A stretch of DNA of 64,000 nucleotides from Tenacibaculum jejuense (GTDB taxonomy: Bacteria; Bacteroidota; Bacteroidia; Flavobacteriales; Flavobacteriaceae). Both the position numbers and the translations under genes were made by a program. The stretch lies in contig NZ_LT899436.1 in assembly GCF_900198195.1 (NCBI RefSeq), forward strand, positions 3,315,001 to 3,379,000, written 5' to 3'. Shown here piece after piece: positions 18,491-28,010 of the stretch (positions are counted from its first letter, which is position 1; the number at the start of each line of letters is the position of its first letter). The notes beneath the pieces are model-generated. The model saw only the letters and a list, made by a program, of their open reading frames with translations, searched no databases and had not been told where the DNA came from.

Positions 18491-19700
18491 AAAGCCTAGC
18501 ATATATCCTTTATTAATTTTAGCTTTTTTTATTAGTTATACATTAACCTCTTTAAATAAAAATAGTATAGCTACGAAAAGCTTATTACAACAAATTATCA
18601 AAGGAGTTGTTGTAGATAGTGAGGGAATTTCACTACCAGGTATTACTATTTTAAATAAAAATACTGGTAAAGGAACTACCACAGATTTTGACGGTAATTT
18701 TAGTATTGAAGCTTCTTTAGGAGATGAATTGGTATTTACTTACATAGGCTTTGAACAAAAAAGTATTATTATCAGTAATATCGAGGAAGAATTAAGCATA
18801 ATATTAAATGAAAGAGCTGCTTTAAATGAAGTCGTTGTTCTGTCAATAAGTGAAAGCGAAAGTGAACGAAGTCAAAAACAGCTCATACCTTGTTGGAATG
18901 CTCCTCGACTTATTAGTCCATCTATTTATGACAGTAGATTTGAATCTTATGAACTTGATTCGTCAACTATTTGGCAACAAAAAATCAAAAAACAGATAGA
19001 ATCTGTTGCCATGATTGTCGAAAAAGAAAAGTTATATATGGTTTCTGAAAACGAATATGAACTTGATATTTCCAATTCACTAAAAGAAATTTATAATCTA
19101 TGTGATAATCAAAATTTTCAAGAACAACCTGTAGTAGGAAACGGCACTGGTTTTATTATTTCTGAAGACACTATGGTTACTGCGAATCATGTTTTTGAAA
19201 GAGATGTTGATAGTTATGTTGTAGTTTTTGGTTTTGAAGTCATTAATGAATCAGGCAAAATACATAGTCGAATAAAAGATTCAGATATATTTTACCCAAA
19301 ACAAGTTATTAATCGTTTTGAAGATTTAGATGTAGTTACTTTTAATGTTGATAGACCTTTTAAAAGACCAAAACTTGATTGGGAAACTTCATCTAAATTA
19401 AAGGAGAGTAATGAAATTTATATGATTGGTAATCCATCTGGATTACCAACTAAAATTTCTTTAAATGCTGACATCATTGATAATTCAACACTTGAGTTTT
19501 TCTACACCTCTTTAGATAGTTTTCAAGGAAATTCAGGATCTCCAATTTTTAATTTATGTACAAATAAAGTTATAGGTATTTTGGTTTCTGGTGAGATCGA
19601 TTATGAATATAACGGTGATTGTTATCGAACTACTTTATGTACTTTTCCATATTGCAAAGGAGAGAAAGTAATACGTGTAGAAAATATTATGAGAAATTGA
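18483..19700 (+). CDS. Secreted trypsin-fold serine protease with carboxypeptidase-like regulatory domain
   Basis: The start was chosen at 18483 because it overlaps the upstream gene by 8 bp and begins a basic/hydrophobic signal anchor (MIKKPSIYPLLILAFF). A longer frame reaches back to 18435. The 405-aa protein has a carboxypeptidase-D regulatory-like domain (about 38-120: KGVVVDSEGISLPG, then ALNEVVVLS, as in SusC N-termini). A chymotrypsin-fold domain follows, with His-236 (VTANHVF), Asp-281 or 283 (EDLDVVTF) and Ser-351 (GNSGSPIF). All three catalytic residues are present, so it should be active. The regulatory domain on a protease rather than a transporter is unusual. The substrate is unknown, possibly the coupled 964-aa protein. 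Confidence 0.8.
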   Translation: MIKKPSIYPLLILAFFISYTLTSLNKNSIATKSLLQQIIKGVVVDSEGISLPGITILNKNTGKGTTTDFDGNFSIEASLGDELVFTYIGFEQKSIIISNIEEELSIILNERAALNEVVVLSISESESERSQKQLIPCWNAPRLISPSIYDSRFESYELDSSTIWQQKIKKQIESVAMIVEKEKLYMVSENEYELDISNSLKEIYNLCDNQNFQEQPVVGNGTGFIISEDTMVTANHVFERDVDSYVVVFGFEVINESGKIHSRIKDSDIFYPKQVINRFEDLDVVTFNVDRPFKRPKLDWETSSKLKESNEIYMIGNPSGLPTKISLNADIIDNSTLEFFYTSLDSFQGNSGSPIFNLCTNKVIGILVSGEIDYEYNGDCYRTTLCTFPYCKGEKVIRVENIMRN

Positions 19701-19733
19701 AAAGACGAAAAAGTAGAAAGTTTTAAAACAAAA

Positions 19734-19759
19734 AAGCCTTACTAAAACTAGTAAGGCTT
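19734..19759 (-). terminator. Hairpin after the protease gene
   Basis: AAGCCTTACTA pairs with TAGTAAGGCTT around AAAC. The T run follows on the minus strand; on the plus strand the stem leads straight into the 74-bp repeat. It closely resembles the galE terminator stem. Confidence 0.65.
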
Positions 19760-19760
19760 A

Positions 19761-19834
19761 TTGTGAGCCCTGAAGGAGAAGTATCGAACTTTTTATTTCA
19801 AGATTTTGAGATTATAGTGAGTTTCATTAATTGT
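19761..19834 (+). repeat. 74-bp direct repeat, left copy
   Basis: This sequence begins TTGTGAGCCC and contains GAAGTATCGAACTTT and AAGATTTTGAGATTATAGTG. It matches 28607-28680 over its full length without gaps, with scattered substitutions. Both copies directly follow a terminator-type hairpin. The pair brackets the copper-type efflux operon and may mark an insertion. The rest of the 19701-20029 gap has no ORF. Confidence 0.75.
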
Positions 19835-20013
19835 AAAAGTTCACGTTTTTGATTTCAGAATACTATAAAGTATTTAGATAAAAAAATAGAATCACTTCTT
19901 TCTCTCTATCTTTTTGAGCTTAAAGAAAAGAGGAGGACAATTAAATTTAGCCACTCTTTATTCATTTGGTATATCTCAAAAACTTATTCTGTATTTTAAT
20001 TTTTTAAAAATTG

Positions 20014-20021
20014 TATCTTTG
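20014..20021 (+). promoter_or_regulatory. -7 promoter box of the efflux operon
   Basis: A perfect TATCTTTG (TAnnTTTG) ends 8 bp before the ATG at 20030, implying a leaderless or nearly leaderless transcript. No good TTG -33 element was found. Confidence 0.5.
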
Positions 20022-20029
20022 CTTCATAG

Positions 20030-20443
20030 ATGAAAAATATAATTCATAAAATAATGTCTTTAGCAATGGCTTTAGTAGTGTTATTCTCTACAATGTCATT
20101 TACTGTGAATATGCATTATTGTGGAGATACTTTAGTAGAAACTGCCATATTTCAAAAAGCCAAAGGTTGCGGAATGGAAATGGATAAACCATCTACTGAA
20201 GGGTGTTCTATTACCAAGAAAAATTGTTGTAATGATGAACAATTAGCATTTGAAGGTCAAGATGAACTACAACTGCAAGTTGATAAAATTACGTTTGAGC
20301 AACACCTATTTATAGCTTCATTTGTTTATACTTATATTAACCTTTTTGAAGGTTTAGACAATAATGTATCTACTTACGAAGAATACAAACCACCACTCGT
20401 CGTCAGGCAACTCTACAAGATTGACGAGACATACTTAATTTGA
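20030..20443 (+). CDS. HYC_CC_PP family exported protein
   Basis: This 137-aa protein has an N-terminal hydrophobic signal or anchor (about 8-25) and the three markers that name the family: HYC (MHYCGD, about 30), CC (KNCCND, about 66) and PP (YKPPLV, about 123). Family members are small Bacteroidota proteins often found beside metal-efflux genes; no molecular function is known to me. The cysteines suggest metal binding. It heads the RND efflux operon and is separated from cusA by two hairpins. A -7 box sits almost on its start codon. Confidence 0.75.
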   Translation: MKNIIHKIMSLAMALVVLFSTMSFTVNMHYCGDTLVETAIFQKAKGCGMEMDKPSTEGCSITKKNCCNDEQLAFEGQDELQLQVDKITFEQHLFIASFVYTYINLFEGLDNNVSTYEEYKPPLVVRQLYKIDETYLI

Positions 20444-20463
20444 TTTTTAAACAATAGACTTTT

Positions 20464-20523
20464 TTATCCTATGACAGCAATGTCGTAAGGATAATTTGCT
20501 GTATTCGGTGTTTTCCAAACACC
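20464..20523 (+). other. Two consecutive hairpins between the HYC_CC_PP gene and cusA
   Basis: Hairpin 1 (20464-20494) pairs TTATCCT with AGGATAA and, inside it, GACA with TGTC around GCAA. Hairpin 2 (20507-20523) pairs GGTGTTT with AAACACC around TCC. Neither has a following T run, so RNA processing or stability control fits better than simple termination. Confidence 0.6.
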
Positions 20524-20552
20524 AATGTCTAATTGTTAAATTATCAAAGCCA

Positions 20553-23500
20553 ATGCTAAATAAAAGCATCAAATTTTTAATAGAAAATAAACTCGTAGCA
20601 GTTTTATTATTAGTTCTCTTTATAGGTTGGGGAACAGTCAACGCACCTTTCAATTGGGATACAGGATTCTTACCAAGCAATCCCGTGGCTGTAGATGCCA
20701 TACCGGATATAGGGGAAAACCAACAAATCGTTTTTACCAAATGGGATGGTCGTTCGCCACAAGATATAGAAGACCAAATTACCTACCCGCTAACCACATC
20801 ACTTTTGGGAATTCCGGGAGTTAAAACCATACGTAGTTCTTCGATGTTTGGTTTTTCCAGTATCTATATAATTTTTGAAGAAGACATAGAATTTTATTGG
20901 AGTAGAAGTCGTATTCTCGAAAAACTCAATTCCTTACCAAGTGGTTTATTACCCGAAGGTGTTAATCCTGCTTTGGGTCCCGATGCCACAGGATTAGGAC
21001 AAATATTTTGGTACACGCTTGAAGGTCGTGATGAAACCGGAAATGTAACTGGTGGTTGGGATTTGCAAGAGTTACGCAGTATTCAGGATTACTATGTAAA
21101 GTATTCGTTGTCCTCTGCAAGTGGTGTTTCAGAGGTTGCTTCTATTGGTGGTTATGTTCAAGAGTACCAAGTGGATGTTAATCCAGAATTAATGCGTCAA
21201 TATAATATTGGATTGCATCACGTTGTAAAAGCAGTTAAGGAAAGCAATAAGGACATAGGTGCACAAACTTTGGAAATTAACCAAGTCGAATATTTAGTTC
21301 GTGGTTTGGGGTATGTAAAATCCATTTCAGACATCGAAAATGCAGTAGTCACTTCAGAAGATTATACTTCAATTAGGATAAAGGATATTGGAAAAGTCTC
21401 ATTAGGTCCTGCAACCAGACGTGGCTTATTAGATAAAGAAGGTGCAGAGGTTGTTGGTGCTGTTGTTGTTGCTCGTTATGGCGCGAACCCAATGGAAGTC
21501 ATTAATAACGTAAAGGAAAAAATTAATGAGTTAAGCGCAGGGTTACCTTCAAAAGTATTAGCGGATGGTAGAACATCACAAGTTACCATAGTGCCTTTTT
21601 ATGACAGAACAGAACTGATACAAGAAACATTAGGCACACTTAACGAAGCATTGACTTTAGAAATACTTATAACCATTTTGGTCATAATCATTATGGTGTT
21701 TAATCTTCGTGCTTCAGTACTAATTTCTGGACTACTACCAGTAGCAGTTTTAATGGTGTTTATAGCGATGAAACTCTTTGGTGTCGATGCTAATATTGTC
21801 GCATTATCTGGTATTGCTATTGCTATTGGAACGATGGTCGATGTTGGTGTCATACTTTCAGAAAACATCATTCGGCATTTAGATGAAGATGATGGAAAAC
21901 AATCCATTAATACGGTAGTTTACAACGCAACCGCTGAAGTATCTGGCGCAATCGTTACCGCAGTAATGACCACCATTATTAGTTTCATTCCCGTATTTAC
22001 GATGATTGGAGCGGAGGGAAAATTATTCAGACCATTAGCATTCACAAAAACTTTTGCATTAACAGCATCTATAATTGTAGCTTTATTTTTAATCCCACCA
22101 TTTGCTGCATTCTTATTCCGAAAGAAAAGCATTAAAAACACTTTTAAATATGTTTTAAATGGTGTTTTAATAGCATTAGGTATCGCTGCAATTATTTATG
22201 GGTATTGGTTAGGGTTGGTATTAATAGCTTTTGGAATTACAGCACTTTTCAATCTTCAAAATAAGATAACAGACAAACAAGCTAACCTTATTAATATTAT
22301 TATTTCAGCATCAGCAATAGTATTCTTATTAGCCGAATATTGGAGACCATTAGGCGTTGATAAAAGCATTTTTTGGAATCTCATTTTCGTTAGTGTTATT
22401 TGCTTTGGGTTATTGGGTGTTTTCTCTTTATTTATCAAATACTACACACGCATTTTAAGGTGGTGTTTAGATAATAAGTTGCTCTTTCTATCAGTACCAA
22501 CAGCTATTGTAATTGCAGGTTTTTTCATTATGAAAAATACAGGTAAAGAGTTTATGCCATCATTAAAAGAAGGTTCTTTTTTACTAATGCCAACCTCGAT
22601 GCCACATTCTGGTGTAGAAGAAAATAAACGGGTTTTACAACAATTAGATATGGCAGTAGCCAGTATTCCAGAGATTGAAACCGTAGTTGGTAAAGCAGGT
22701 AGAACAGAATCAGCTTTAGACCCAGCACCGCTATCAATGTATGAAAATATCATTCAGTACAAACCAGAATATATGCTGAATGAAAAAGGACAACGCCAAC
22801 GCTATAAAGTCAATGATGATGGTTTATTTGAGTTAAAAGATGGGCGATTTATTGCAAATCCAAATAATTCTGAAAATGTCACTTTAAGCTCGGTAAAAAG
22901 GTTTCAATTAATAGAAGATGACAATGGCGAGTTCTATCGCAATTGGCGACCAGAAATACAGTCACCCGACGATATTTGGAATGAAATTGTAAGAGTCACC
23001 AAACTACCTGGTGTCACTTCTGCACCAAAACTACAACCTATTGAAACCCGATTGGTAATGCTGCAAACAGGAATGCGTGCGCCAATGGGAATCAAAGTGA
23101 AAGGTCAAGATTTAAAGCAGATTGAAGCATTTGGCGTACAATTGGAAGACATTTTAAAACAAGCTGAAGGTGTTAAAAAAGAAGCTGTTTTTGCAGACCG
23201 TATAGTAGGGAAACCCTATTTGTTAATTGATATTGATAGAGAAAAAATTGCACGTTATGGTATTTCAATACAAAATGTACAAGATGTACTTAAAATTGCA
23301 GTTGGCGGAATGGTATTAACCCAAACCGTTGAAGGTAGAGAGCGTTATGGTGTGCGCGTACGTTATCCAAGAGAGTTACGAGCAAATCCTACCGATTTAC
23401 AACAAATTTACGTCCCTGTTGAAAAAGGGAGTCCTCTGCCTTTAAGTGAATTGGCAACCATTCGATACGAACAAGGTCCACAAGTCATTAAAAGTGAAGA

Positions 23501-24260
23501 TACCTTTTTAGTTGGTTATGTGCTATTCGATAAAATGGATGGTTTTGCAGAAGTAAGCGTTGTTGAAAATGCACAAGTACTAATCCAAGAAAAGATAGAT
23601 TCTGGTGAGCTAATTGTACCAAAAGGAATCAACTATGCATTCACAGGAACGTATGAAAATCAGTTAAGAGCAGAAAAAACTTTGTCGGTTGTTGTGCCTT
23701 TAGCCTTGGCAATCATTTTCTTAATTCTGTATTTCCAATTCCGTTCTATAGGGACATCACTAATGGTATTCACAGGTATTGCAGTAGCGTTTGCAGGTGG
23801 TTTTATAATGATATGGCTCTATGGCCAAGGTTGGTTTTTAAACTTCAATTTCTTTGGGGAAAATATACGAGACTTATTCCAGATGCATCCTATTAATTTA
23901 AGTGTAGCAGTTTGGGTTGGGTTTATTGCACTCTTCGGTATTGCAACCGATGATGGTGTAGTAATGGCAACTTATTTAACCCAAACATTTGATAGAAACA
24001 CACCAGATAATAAAAAGGAAATTAGAGCATCAGTAGTTGAAGCAGGTGAAAAACGAATCAGACCCTGTTTAATGACTACAGCGACCACGATTTTAGCATT
24101 ATTACCAATACTTACATCCACTGGACGAGGAAGCGATATTATGATTCCTATGGCAATACCAAGTTTCGGTGGAATGCTCATTGCCTTAATCACTTTGTTT
24201 GTTGTACCAGTATTGTACAGCTGGAAAGCAGAAGTTCAACTTAAAAGAACATCAAAATGA
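20553..24260 (+). CDS. cusA: CusA/CzcA-family heavy-metal RND efflux pump
   Basis: This is the inner-membrane proton-driven pump of a tripartite metal exporter. The start at 20553 (MLNKSIKFLIENKL) was chosen over a longer frame from 20496, because typical CusA proteins begin with this short basic stretch just before the first membrane helix. That gives 1235 aa. The CusA/CzcA-typical DAIPDIGENQQIVFTKW, the membrane segment AIAIGTMVDVGVILSENI and a second copy of the RND membrane repeat (FGIATDDGVVMATYL) are all present. A central stretch of about 90 extra hydrophobic residues (around 530-640) lies between the two halves. The stop overlaps the TolC-type gene by 4 bp. Copper/silver is favoured by the neighbours, but zinc/cobalt/cadmium is not excluded. 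Confidence 0.92.
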   Translation: MLNKSIKFLIENKLVAVLLLVLFIGWGTVNAPFNWDTGFLPSNPVAVDAIPDIGENQQIVFTKWDGRSPQDIEDQITYPLTTSLLGIPGVKTIRSSSMFGFSSIYIIFEEDIEFYWSRSRILEKLNSLPSGLLPEGVNPALGPDATGLGQIFWYTLEGRDETGNVTGGWDLQELRSIQDYYVKYSLSSASGVSEVASIGGYVQEYQVDVNPELMRQYNIGLHHVVKAVKESNKDIGAQTLEINQVEYLVRGLGYVKSISDIENAVVTSEDYTSIRIKDIGKVSLGPATRRGLLDKEGAEVVGAVVVARYGANPMEVINNVKEKINELSAGLPSKVLADGRTSQVTIVPFYDRTELIQETLGTLNEALTLEILITILVIIIMVFNLRASVLISGLLPVAVLMVFIAMKLFGVDANIVALSGIAIAIGTMVDVGVILSENIIRHLDEDDGKQSINTVVYNATAEVSGAIVTAVMTTIISFIPVFTMIGAEGKLFRPLAFTKTFALTASIIVALFLIPPFAAFLFRKKSIKNTFKYVLNGVLIALGIAAIIYGYWLGLVLIAFGITALFNLQNKITDKQANLINIIISASAIVFLLAEYWRPLGVDKSIFWNLIFVSVICFGLLGVFSLFIKYYTRILRWCLDNKLLFLSVPTAIVIAGFFIMKNTGKEFMPSLKEGSFLLMPTSMPHSGVEENKRVLQQLDMAVASIPEIETVVGKAGRTESALDPAPLSMYENIIQYKPEYMLNEKGQRQRYKVNDDGLFELKDGRFIANPNNSENVTLSSVKRFQLIEDDNGEFYRNWRPEIQSPDDIWNEIVRVTKLPGVTSAPKLQPIETRLVMLQTGMRAPMGIKVKGQDLKQIEAFGVQLEDILKQAEGVKKEAVFADRIVGKPYLLIDIDREKIARYGISIQNVQDVLKIAVGGMVLTQTVEGRERYGVRVRYPRELRANPTDLQQIYVPVEKGSPLPLSELATIRYEQGPQVIKSEDTFLVGYVLFDKMDGFAEVSVVENAQVLIQEKIDSGELIVPKGINYAFTGTYENQLRAEKTLSVVVPLALAIIFLILYFQFRSIGTSLMVFTGIAVAFAGGFIMIWLYGQGWFLNFNFFGENIRDLFQMHPINLSVAVWVGFIALFGIATDDGVVMATYLTQTFDRNTPDNKKEIRASVVEAGEKRIRPCLMTTATTILALLPILTSTGRGSDIMIPMAIPSFGGMLIALITLFVVPVLYSWKAEVQLKRTSK

Positions 24261-25474
24261 AAAATATAATTCTAATAATCAGCATTTTGTTTGTTTCCGC
24301 TTTCGCGAAAGCACAAGAGCTTCAATCCTACATTCAAGAAGCAGAATCAAACAATCCAGAAATTCAAAAGTTCGAGTTACAATACAAAAGAGCTTCTGAA
24401 AAAGTAAACGAAGTGAATACCATTCCCAATACCGAATTTGGTGTAGGCTATTTTGTAAGTGAGCCAGAAACAAGAACAGGTGCGCAACGCTTTAAAGTGT
24501 CAGCAAAACAAATGTTACCGTGGTTTGGGACTATTACTTCGAGAGAAAATTACGTGAGTTCATTAGCGGATGCTAAATACGAAGACATTGTTATCGCAAA
24601 GCGAAAACTAATAGCTTCGGTATCACAATCCTATTATAATCTATACGCCAACAAAGCAAAGCAAGAAGTCTTAACTGAAAACATCAAACTATTAGAAACT
24701 TATGAGACGTTGGCATTAACTTCTGTTGAAGTTGGTAAAGCATCCGCAGTAGATGTGTTGCGATTGCAAATGCGTCAAAACGAAATGCAACAATTAAAAG
24801 ATGTATTGCAACAACAATTTTTAGCAGAACAAACTAACTTCAATAATTTATTGAATAGAGATAATGATGTTACTGTGAATGTGGTAGATAGTTTACTGAT
24901 ACCTTCAGAAGACTTTGATATTACTTCTGAAAATTTAGCATTACATCCTGAATTACTAAAATATGATAAACTCTATCAATCCATAGAGCAATCAGAATTA
25001 TTAAATCAAAAAGAAAGCAGTCCAATGATTGGTTTTGGGTTAGATTATATCAATGTTGCTGAAAGACCAAATATGGATTTTAGTAACAACGGAAAAGATA
25101 TTGTAATGCCAATGGTGTCAGTGTCCATACCAATTTTCAATAAGAAATATAAATCCCAAACCAAACAAAATGAGTTGCAACAGCAGGAAATTACTGCTCA
25201 AAAACAGGAACGTTTAAATTCATTGGAAACTCTTTTAGACAAAGCGATTAACGAACGCATTTCTGCAAGAATAAGTTATGCTACCCAAACCAAAAACTTA
25301 AAGCAAGCTAAAGATGCAGAAGATATTTTAATCAAAAGCTATGAAACAGGAACGATTGATTTTAATGATGTTTTGGATATTCAAGAGTTGCAACTAAAGT
25401 TTCAAATGAACCAAATAGAATCTGTGAAGACTTACTATGTGCAAAGTACAATTATCAACTATTTAATTCAGTAA
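24257..25474 (+). CDS. TolC-family outer-membrane efflux protein
   Basis: This is the outer-membrane channel of the metal exporter (CusC/CzcC role). The 405-aa protein has a signal peptide (FVSAFAKAQ, about residue 20) and the long alternating coiled-coil helices of TolC proteins. These include NNPEIQKFELQYKRASEKV near the start and LETYETLALTSVEVGKASAVD in the middle. The repeated half ends near DILIKSYETGTIDFNDVLD. It overlaps cusA by 4 bp and lies 4 bp before the HMA/MauE gene, so stoichiometric expression with the pump is likely. Confidence 0.9.
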   Translation: MKNIILIISILFVSAFAKAQELQSYIQEAESNNPEIQKFELQYKRASEKVNEVNTIPNTEFGVGYFVSEPETRTGAQRFKVSAKQMLPWFGTITSRENYVSSLADAKYEDIVIAKRKLIASVSQSYYNLYANKAKQEVLTENIKLLETYETLALTSVEVGKASAVDVLRLQMRQNEMQQLKDVLQQQFLAEQTNFNNLLNRDNDVTVNVVDSLLIPSEDFDITSENLALHPELLKYDKLYQSIEQSELLNQKESSPMIGFGLDYINVAERPNMDFSNNGKDIVMPMVSVSIPIFNKKYKSQTKQNELQQQEITAQKQERLNSLETLLDKAINERISARISYATQTKNLKQAKDAEDILIKSYETGTIDFNDVLDIQELQLKFQMNQIESVKTYYVQSTIINYLIQ

Positions 25475-25478
25475 ACAA

Positions 25479-26216
25479 ATGAAACATATATATATAATAA
25501 AAGGAATGACCTGTGGCAGTTGTAAAGCATCTGTAGAAAAAAGTTTAAGAGATATAGATGATGTTTCCGATGTCGAAGTTAATCTTGAAAATCAAGAAGC
25601 AACAATAACTATGGATAAACATATTGATATTGTAGAACTTCAAAAATCCTTAGCATCAAAATATACCATAACTCAAAAAGAGGTAAAAAATGTTTTTACT
25701 TCTACGCAATCTTCAACTTTTGAAATTGAAGAAGAAAAAAGCAAATTACAACAACTCAAACCACTATTGCTAATCATCTTTTATATAGCAACAGCAAGTA
25801 TATTATTACATTATAAAAATTGGAGTTGGAGTGCGTTTATGCTCGACTTTATGGGCTTATTCTACATTGTTTTTAGTTTTTTCAAGATGTTAGATTTAAA
25901 AGGTTTTCCTGAATCCTTCCGTATGTACGACCCTTTAGCTAAACGTGTTCCTTTTTATGGGAAAGTTTATCCATTTATTGAAACAGCTTTAGGACTAATG
26001 TTTTTAATGCGGTTTGAAATCAATATAGCCTTAAAAATTACACTAATAGTATTAGGGATAACAACTATTGGAGTAACAAAAACATTATTGGACAAAAAAT
26101 CAATACAATGTGCGTGTTTAGGTACTGCTTTAAAATTACCTATGACAGAAGCCACTTTTATTGAAAATGCTATTATGATTGTAATGGCAATATTAATGTT
26201 ATTAAACATCTTTTAA
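25479..26216 (+). CDS. HMA-domain / MauE-like membrane protein
   Basis: This 245-aa protein fuses an N-terminal heavy-metal-associated domain (GMTCGSC at residues 9-15, about 1-68) to a four-helix membrane domain. That domain resembles MauE/DoxX-type proteins (about 88-245, with TALGLMFLMRFEI and KKSIQCACLGTALKLP). The CxxC motif should bind Cu(I) or a similar soft metal; the membrane part may pass it on or take part in thiol chemistry. It sits in the efflux operon between the TolC-type gene and cusB, with 1-4 bp gaps. Role inferred from domains and context. Confidence 0.8.
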   Translation: MKHIYIIKGMTCGSCKASVEKSLRDIDDVSDVEVNLENQEATITMDKHIDIVELQKSLASKYTITQKEVKNVFTSTQSSTFEIEEEKSKLQQLKPLLLIIFYIATASILLHYKNWSWSAFMLDFMGLFYIVFSFFKMLDLKGFPESFRMYDPLAKRVPFYGKVYPFIETALGLMFLMRFEINIALKITLIVLGITTIGVTKTLLDKKSIQCACLGTALKLPMTEATFIENAIMIVMAILMLLNIF

Positions 26217-26217
26217 A

Positions 26218-27990
26218 ATGAAAAAGTATATAATATATATTGGAATATTAGCTGTAGGTCTACTTTTAGGGTGGATACTCTTTGGTGGCTCATCAAAAGA
26301 CGAAACAGACCATAATCACGATGCAGTTACAGAAACCAATCAAATGTGGACCTGTTCAATGCATCCACAGATTATGCAACCAGAAGCAGGAGATTGCCCC
26401 ATTTGTGGTATGGATTTAATTCCTTCAGAAGCTGGCGCTGATGGTTTGGCAGTAGACGAATTTAAACTGACTGAAAATGCAATGGCTCTGGCAAATATCC
26501 AAACAACTGTTGTTGGTAAAGGCAATCTAGAAGGCAATACCATAAAACTATCTGGTAAAATTGCTGAAAATGAAGAAGCCAATGCAGTACAAGTCAGTTA
26601 TTTCTCTGGAAGAATTGAACGTTTAAATGTGAGTTTTACTGGCGAAGAAGTCCGTAAAGGTAAATTATTGGCAACTATTTATTCGCCAGAATTGTATGCA
26701 GCACAACAAGAACTCATTACAGCAGCATCTTTAAAAGAATCACAACCTGCGTTATACAAAGCAGTGCGTAATAAATTAAAACTTTGGAAGCTCTCTGAAA
26801 ATCAAATCAATCAGATTGAAGAAACCCAAAAAGTGAAGGAAAACTTTCCTGTGTATGCAACAGTTTCAGGAACTGTCGCAGAAAAACTGGTAGAGCAAGG
26901 TGATTATATTAAACAAGGTCAACCTTTATTAAAAATTGCCAATCTAAACACAGTTTGGGGAAATTTTGATGTGTATGAAAATCAGATTGATTTGTTTGAA
27001 AAAGGACAGGAAGTAATGATTACAACCAATGCCTATTCTAATAAAGAATTTAGAGGTAAAGTCGATTTTATAGACCCAGTTTTAAACACAAAAACAAGAA
27101 CAGTAACCTTGCGTGTGGTTCTAAACAACAAGGATGATGTATTTAAACCAGGAATGTTTGTAACCGCAAATATTGATGGTGTTAAGAATGAAAATAAAGA
27201 AGCTTTATCTATTCCAGCATCTGCTGTGTTATGGACAGGTGAGCGTTCTGTGGTGTATCTTAAAACAAATCCTGACCAACCTATTTTTGAAATGCGTGAA
27301 ATTAAATTAGGCAATCAAATTGGTAATGAATATGAAGTTGTAGAAGGTTTATTTGTTGGAAATGAAATAGTGACTAACGGAGCCTTTACGGTTGATGCAG
27401 CAGCACAATTACAAGGCAAGAAATCAATGATGAATAAAGATGGTGGTAAAGTAATGACTGGTCACGAAGGTCATTTAGGTATGGATAACAATTCATCCAA
27501 CAAAGAAACAGACCACACCAATATGAATGAACGTTTGGAAGTATCAGAGAAATTTCAACAACAGTTAAATAGTGTTTACAATGAGTATATCAATTTAAAA
27601 GATGCTTTAGTAAAAGAAGATTCAAAAAGTGCTTCAACAAGCGCATCTACTTTACTAAACAATTTAACCAAAGTAGATATGAAATTGTTATCAGATAATA
27701 AGGCGCATAAACATTGGATGTCATTAGAAAAGGAAATTAAATCTTCTACAACTTCTATTTCTAAAGCGTCCGATATAAAAGCACAAAGAGACCATTTCAA
27801 GCATTTGTCATCACATCTAATCAATGCTGTTCAACTATTTGGTGTAAATGAAAAAGTCTATTTAGAATTTTGTCCAATGGCAGATAATAACAAGGGTGCG
27901 TTTTGGTTGAGCAAAGAAGAAAAAGTAATCAATCCATATTTTGGTGATGCAATGCTAACCTGTGGAGAAGTAAAACAAATAATAGAATAA
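26218..27990 (+). CDS. cusB: CusB-type periplasmic adaptor with added metal-binding and DUF3347 domains
   Basis: This membrane-fusion protein links the RND pump to the outer-membrane channel. The 590-aa protein has a signal anchor (about 5-23) and a His-rich linker. A heavy-metal-binding motif with CSMHPQ and CPICGMDLIP lies at residues 46-69. The HlyD-like adaptor core covers about 85-400 (SGKIAENEEANAVQVSYFSG, then VYATVSGTVAEKLVEQGDYI). The C-terminal ~160 residues form a DUF3347 domain ending near FCPMADNNKGAFWLS. Combining all three in one chain is typical of Bacteroidota copper/silver exporters. The metal-binding module favours Cu/Ag delivery to the pump. Confidence 0.9.
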   Translation: MKKYIIYIGILAVGLLLGWILFGGSSKDETDHNHDAVTETNQMWTCSMHPQIMQPEAGDCPICGMDLIPSEAGADGLAVDEFKLTENAMALANIQTTVVGKGNLEGNTIKLSGKIAENEEANAVQVSYFSGRIERLNVSFTGEEVRKGKLLATIYSPELYAAQQELITAASLKESQPALYKAVRNKLKLWKLSENQINQIEETQKVKENFPVYATVSGTVAEKLVEQGDYIKQGQPLLKIANLNTVWGNFDVYENQIDLFEKGQEVMITTNAYSNKEFRGKVDFIDPVLNTKTRTVTLRVVLNNKDDVFKPGMFVTANIDGVKNENKEALSIPASAVLWTGERSVVYLKTNPDQPIFEMREIKLGNQIGNEYEVVEGLFVGNEIVTNGAFTVDAAAQLQGKKSMMNKDGGKVMTGHEGHLGMDNNSSNKETDHTNMNERLEVSEKFQQQLNSVYNEYINLKDALVKEDSKSASTSASTLLNNLTKVDMKLLSDNKAHKHWMSLEKEIKSSTTSISKASDIKAQRDHFKHLSSHLINAVQLFGVNEKVYLEFCPMADNNKGAFWLSKEEKVINPYFGDAMLTCGEVKQIIE

Positions 27991-28010
27991 TAACAATTAA
28001 ATTTTAAACA

